DNA of 6,391 nucleotides from an uncultured Saprospiraceae bacterium (lineage in GTDB: Bacteria; Bacteroidota; Bacteroidia; Chitinophagales; Saprospiraceae). A model generated the notes under the pieces. That model was not told the origin of the DNA. It worked only from the letters and a program-made list of their open reading frames with translations, and made no database searches. The DNA is taken from contig CALGLS010000466.1 of assembly GCA_937959375.1 (NCBI GenBank), positions 1-6,391 on the forward strand, given 5' to 3'. Shown here in pieces: positions 5,616-6,391 of this stretch; positions within the stretch are counted from its first letter, which is position 1; each line of letters begins with the position of its first letter. The position numbers and the translations under genes were made by a program.

Positions 5616-6391
5616 ATGGCAACAGATAAACTACTCAATAAGTATTCAAAAAACGTCACACAAGATGATACACGTCCTGCAGCGCAAGCTATGTTGCATG
5701 CCATCGGTCTCACAACAGAGGACATGAAGAAACCACAGGTTGGAATTGTAAGTACAGGCTGGGAAGGAAACCCCTGTAACATGCATCTCAACGACCTCGC
5801 AAAAACTGTCAAACTAGCCGTACAAAAACATCCATTGATTGGTCTAATATTCAACACCATCGGTGTAAGTGACGGCATATCAATGGGAACTAGCGGCATG
5901 CGCTTCTCACTTCCTTCTCGCGACATCATTGCAGATTCAATTGAAACAGTAGCTAGCGCTCAATGGTATGACGCCATAGTAGCCGTAGTTGGTTGCGACA
6001 AAAACATGCCCGGTGCTATGATGGCATTAGGACGCCTTAACCGACCCGCTATTCTCGTTTACGGAGGCACCATCAACGCAGGTTGTTACAAAGGCAAACA
6101 ACTCGACATCGTTTCTGCCTTTGAGGCTTACGGCCAAAAAATTGCTGGTAGTATCACTGACGAAGATTTTAAAGGTGTGGTTCAAAATGCTTGTCCAGGT
6201 GCAGGTGCCTGCGGTGGAATGTATACCGCCAACACCATGGCTTCTGCAATAGAAGCTTTAGGCATGAGCCTTCCTTACAACTCTTCCAACCCTGCCACTA
6301 GCCCAGAAAAACAAGACGAATGCAATAACATCGGTGTCGCTATGAACATGCTCATCGAAAAAGATATCAAACCGCGCGACATCATGACGCG
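5616..6391 (+). CDS. ilvD: Dihydroxy-acid dehydratase, N-terminal 258 codons (truncated by window edge)
   Basis: IlvD (EC 4.2.1.9) dehydrates 2,3-dihydroxy-isovalerate and 2,3-dihydroxy-3-methylvalerate to the 2-keto acids that precede valine/leucine and isoleucine. It is cytoplasmic. The three expected iron-sulfur ligands are present: Cys54 in EGNPCNMHL, Cys127 in VGCDKNMPG and Cys199 in CPGAGACGGMYTANTM. The magnesium-site residues are there too: Asp86 in SDGISMG, Asp128, and Lys129, which is carbamylated in the family. CDKNMPGAMMA fits the first family signature. About 300 further residues, including the C-terminal catalytic part, lie outside; full enzymes are about 560 aa. The ATG at 5616 is the only start possible, since the frame is closed by TAA at 5580-5582 with no other start codon between. 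It is preceded by AAAAAA and only a weak purine tract. The tandem Ile/Val attenuators upstream make it the likely first gene of an ilv operon controlled by Ile- and Val-tRNA charging. Confidence 0.97.
   Translation, partial: MATDKLLNKYSKNVTQDDTRPAAQAMLHAIGLTTEDMKKPQVGIVSTGWEGNPCNMHLNDLAKTVKLAVQKHPLIGLIFNTIGVSDGISMGTSGMRFSLPSRDIIADSIETVASAQWYDAIVAVVGCDKNMPGAMMALGRLNRPAILVYGGTINAGCYKGKQLDIVSAFEAYGQKIAGSITDEDFKGVVQNACPGAGACGGMYTANTMASAIEALGMSLPYNSSNPATSPEKQDECNNIGVAMNMLIEKDIKPRDIMT

Noticed and set aside
5579..5929. Open frame of 116 codons on the minus strand
   Set aside because: It lies over the start of ilvD, whose + strand reading has all the family's cysteine motifs. The minus frame gives no recognisable protein.

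Overview
The window looks like chromosomal DNA from a member of the Bacteroidota. It is AT-rich. Start codons sit behind A-rich stretches with no clear Shine-Dalgarno. It carries two roughly 800-residue, ATPase-less FtsX/MacB-type permeases of a kind very common in that phylum, and a candidate TAnnTTTG promoter element. The lineage call is an inference from these traits; no rRNA or marker gene is present.

Layout, all genes on the + strand. (1) 22-2436: double-domain ABC permease of 804 aa. (2) 2437-2589: a 153-bp gap filled by a compact palindromic element built from 7-bp repeats (GACCGAA/GACGGAA type) facing each other, which can fold as a three-way junction and ends in a T-run. (3) 2590-5004: a second, divergent 804-aa permease of the same family. 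(4) 5005-5615: a 611-bp non-coding leader. (5) 5616-6391: the first 258 codons of ilvD, dihydroxy-acid dehydratase, cut by the window edge. All three cysteines of its [2Fe-2S] cluster are visible.

The most interesting part is the ilvD leader. It holds two complete translation-coupled transcription attenuators in a row. Each has a short leader ORF full of Ile and Val codons (18 codons at 5125; 28 codons at 5288), a hairpin overlapping those codons, an alternative antiterminator fold, and a strong intrinsic terminator (5221-5249 and 5396-5428). The two leader ORFs are about 82% identical by hand count over a 39-nt block lying 160 bp apart, so the arrangement looks like a diverged tandem duplication. 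The model is that abundant charged Ile- and Val-tRNA lets the ribosome finish each leader and transcription stops. Starvation stalls the ribosome on the Ile/Val run and lets polymerase pass first one gate and then the second into ilvD.

The permease pair and ilvD have no obvious functional link. The permeases probably belong to a MacB-like (mechanotransmission) ABC export system whose ATPase is encoded elsewhere. ilvD probably begins a branched-chain amino acid operon that continues past the window.
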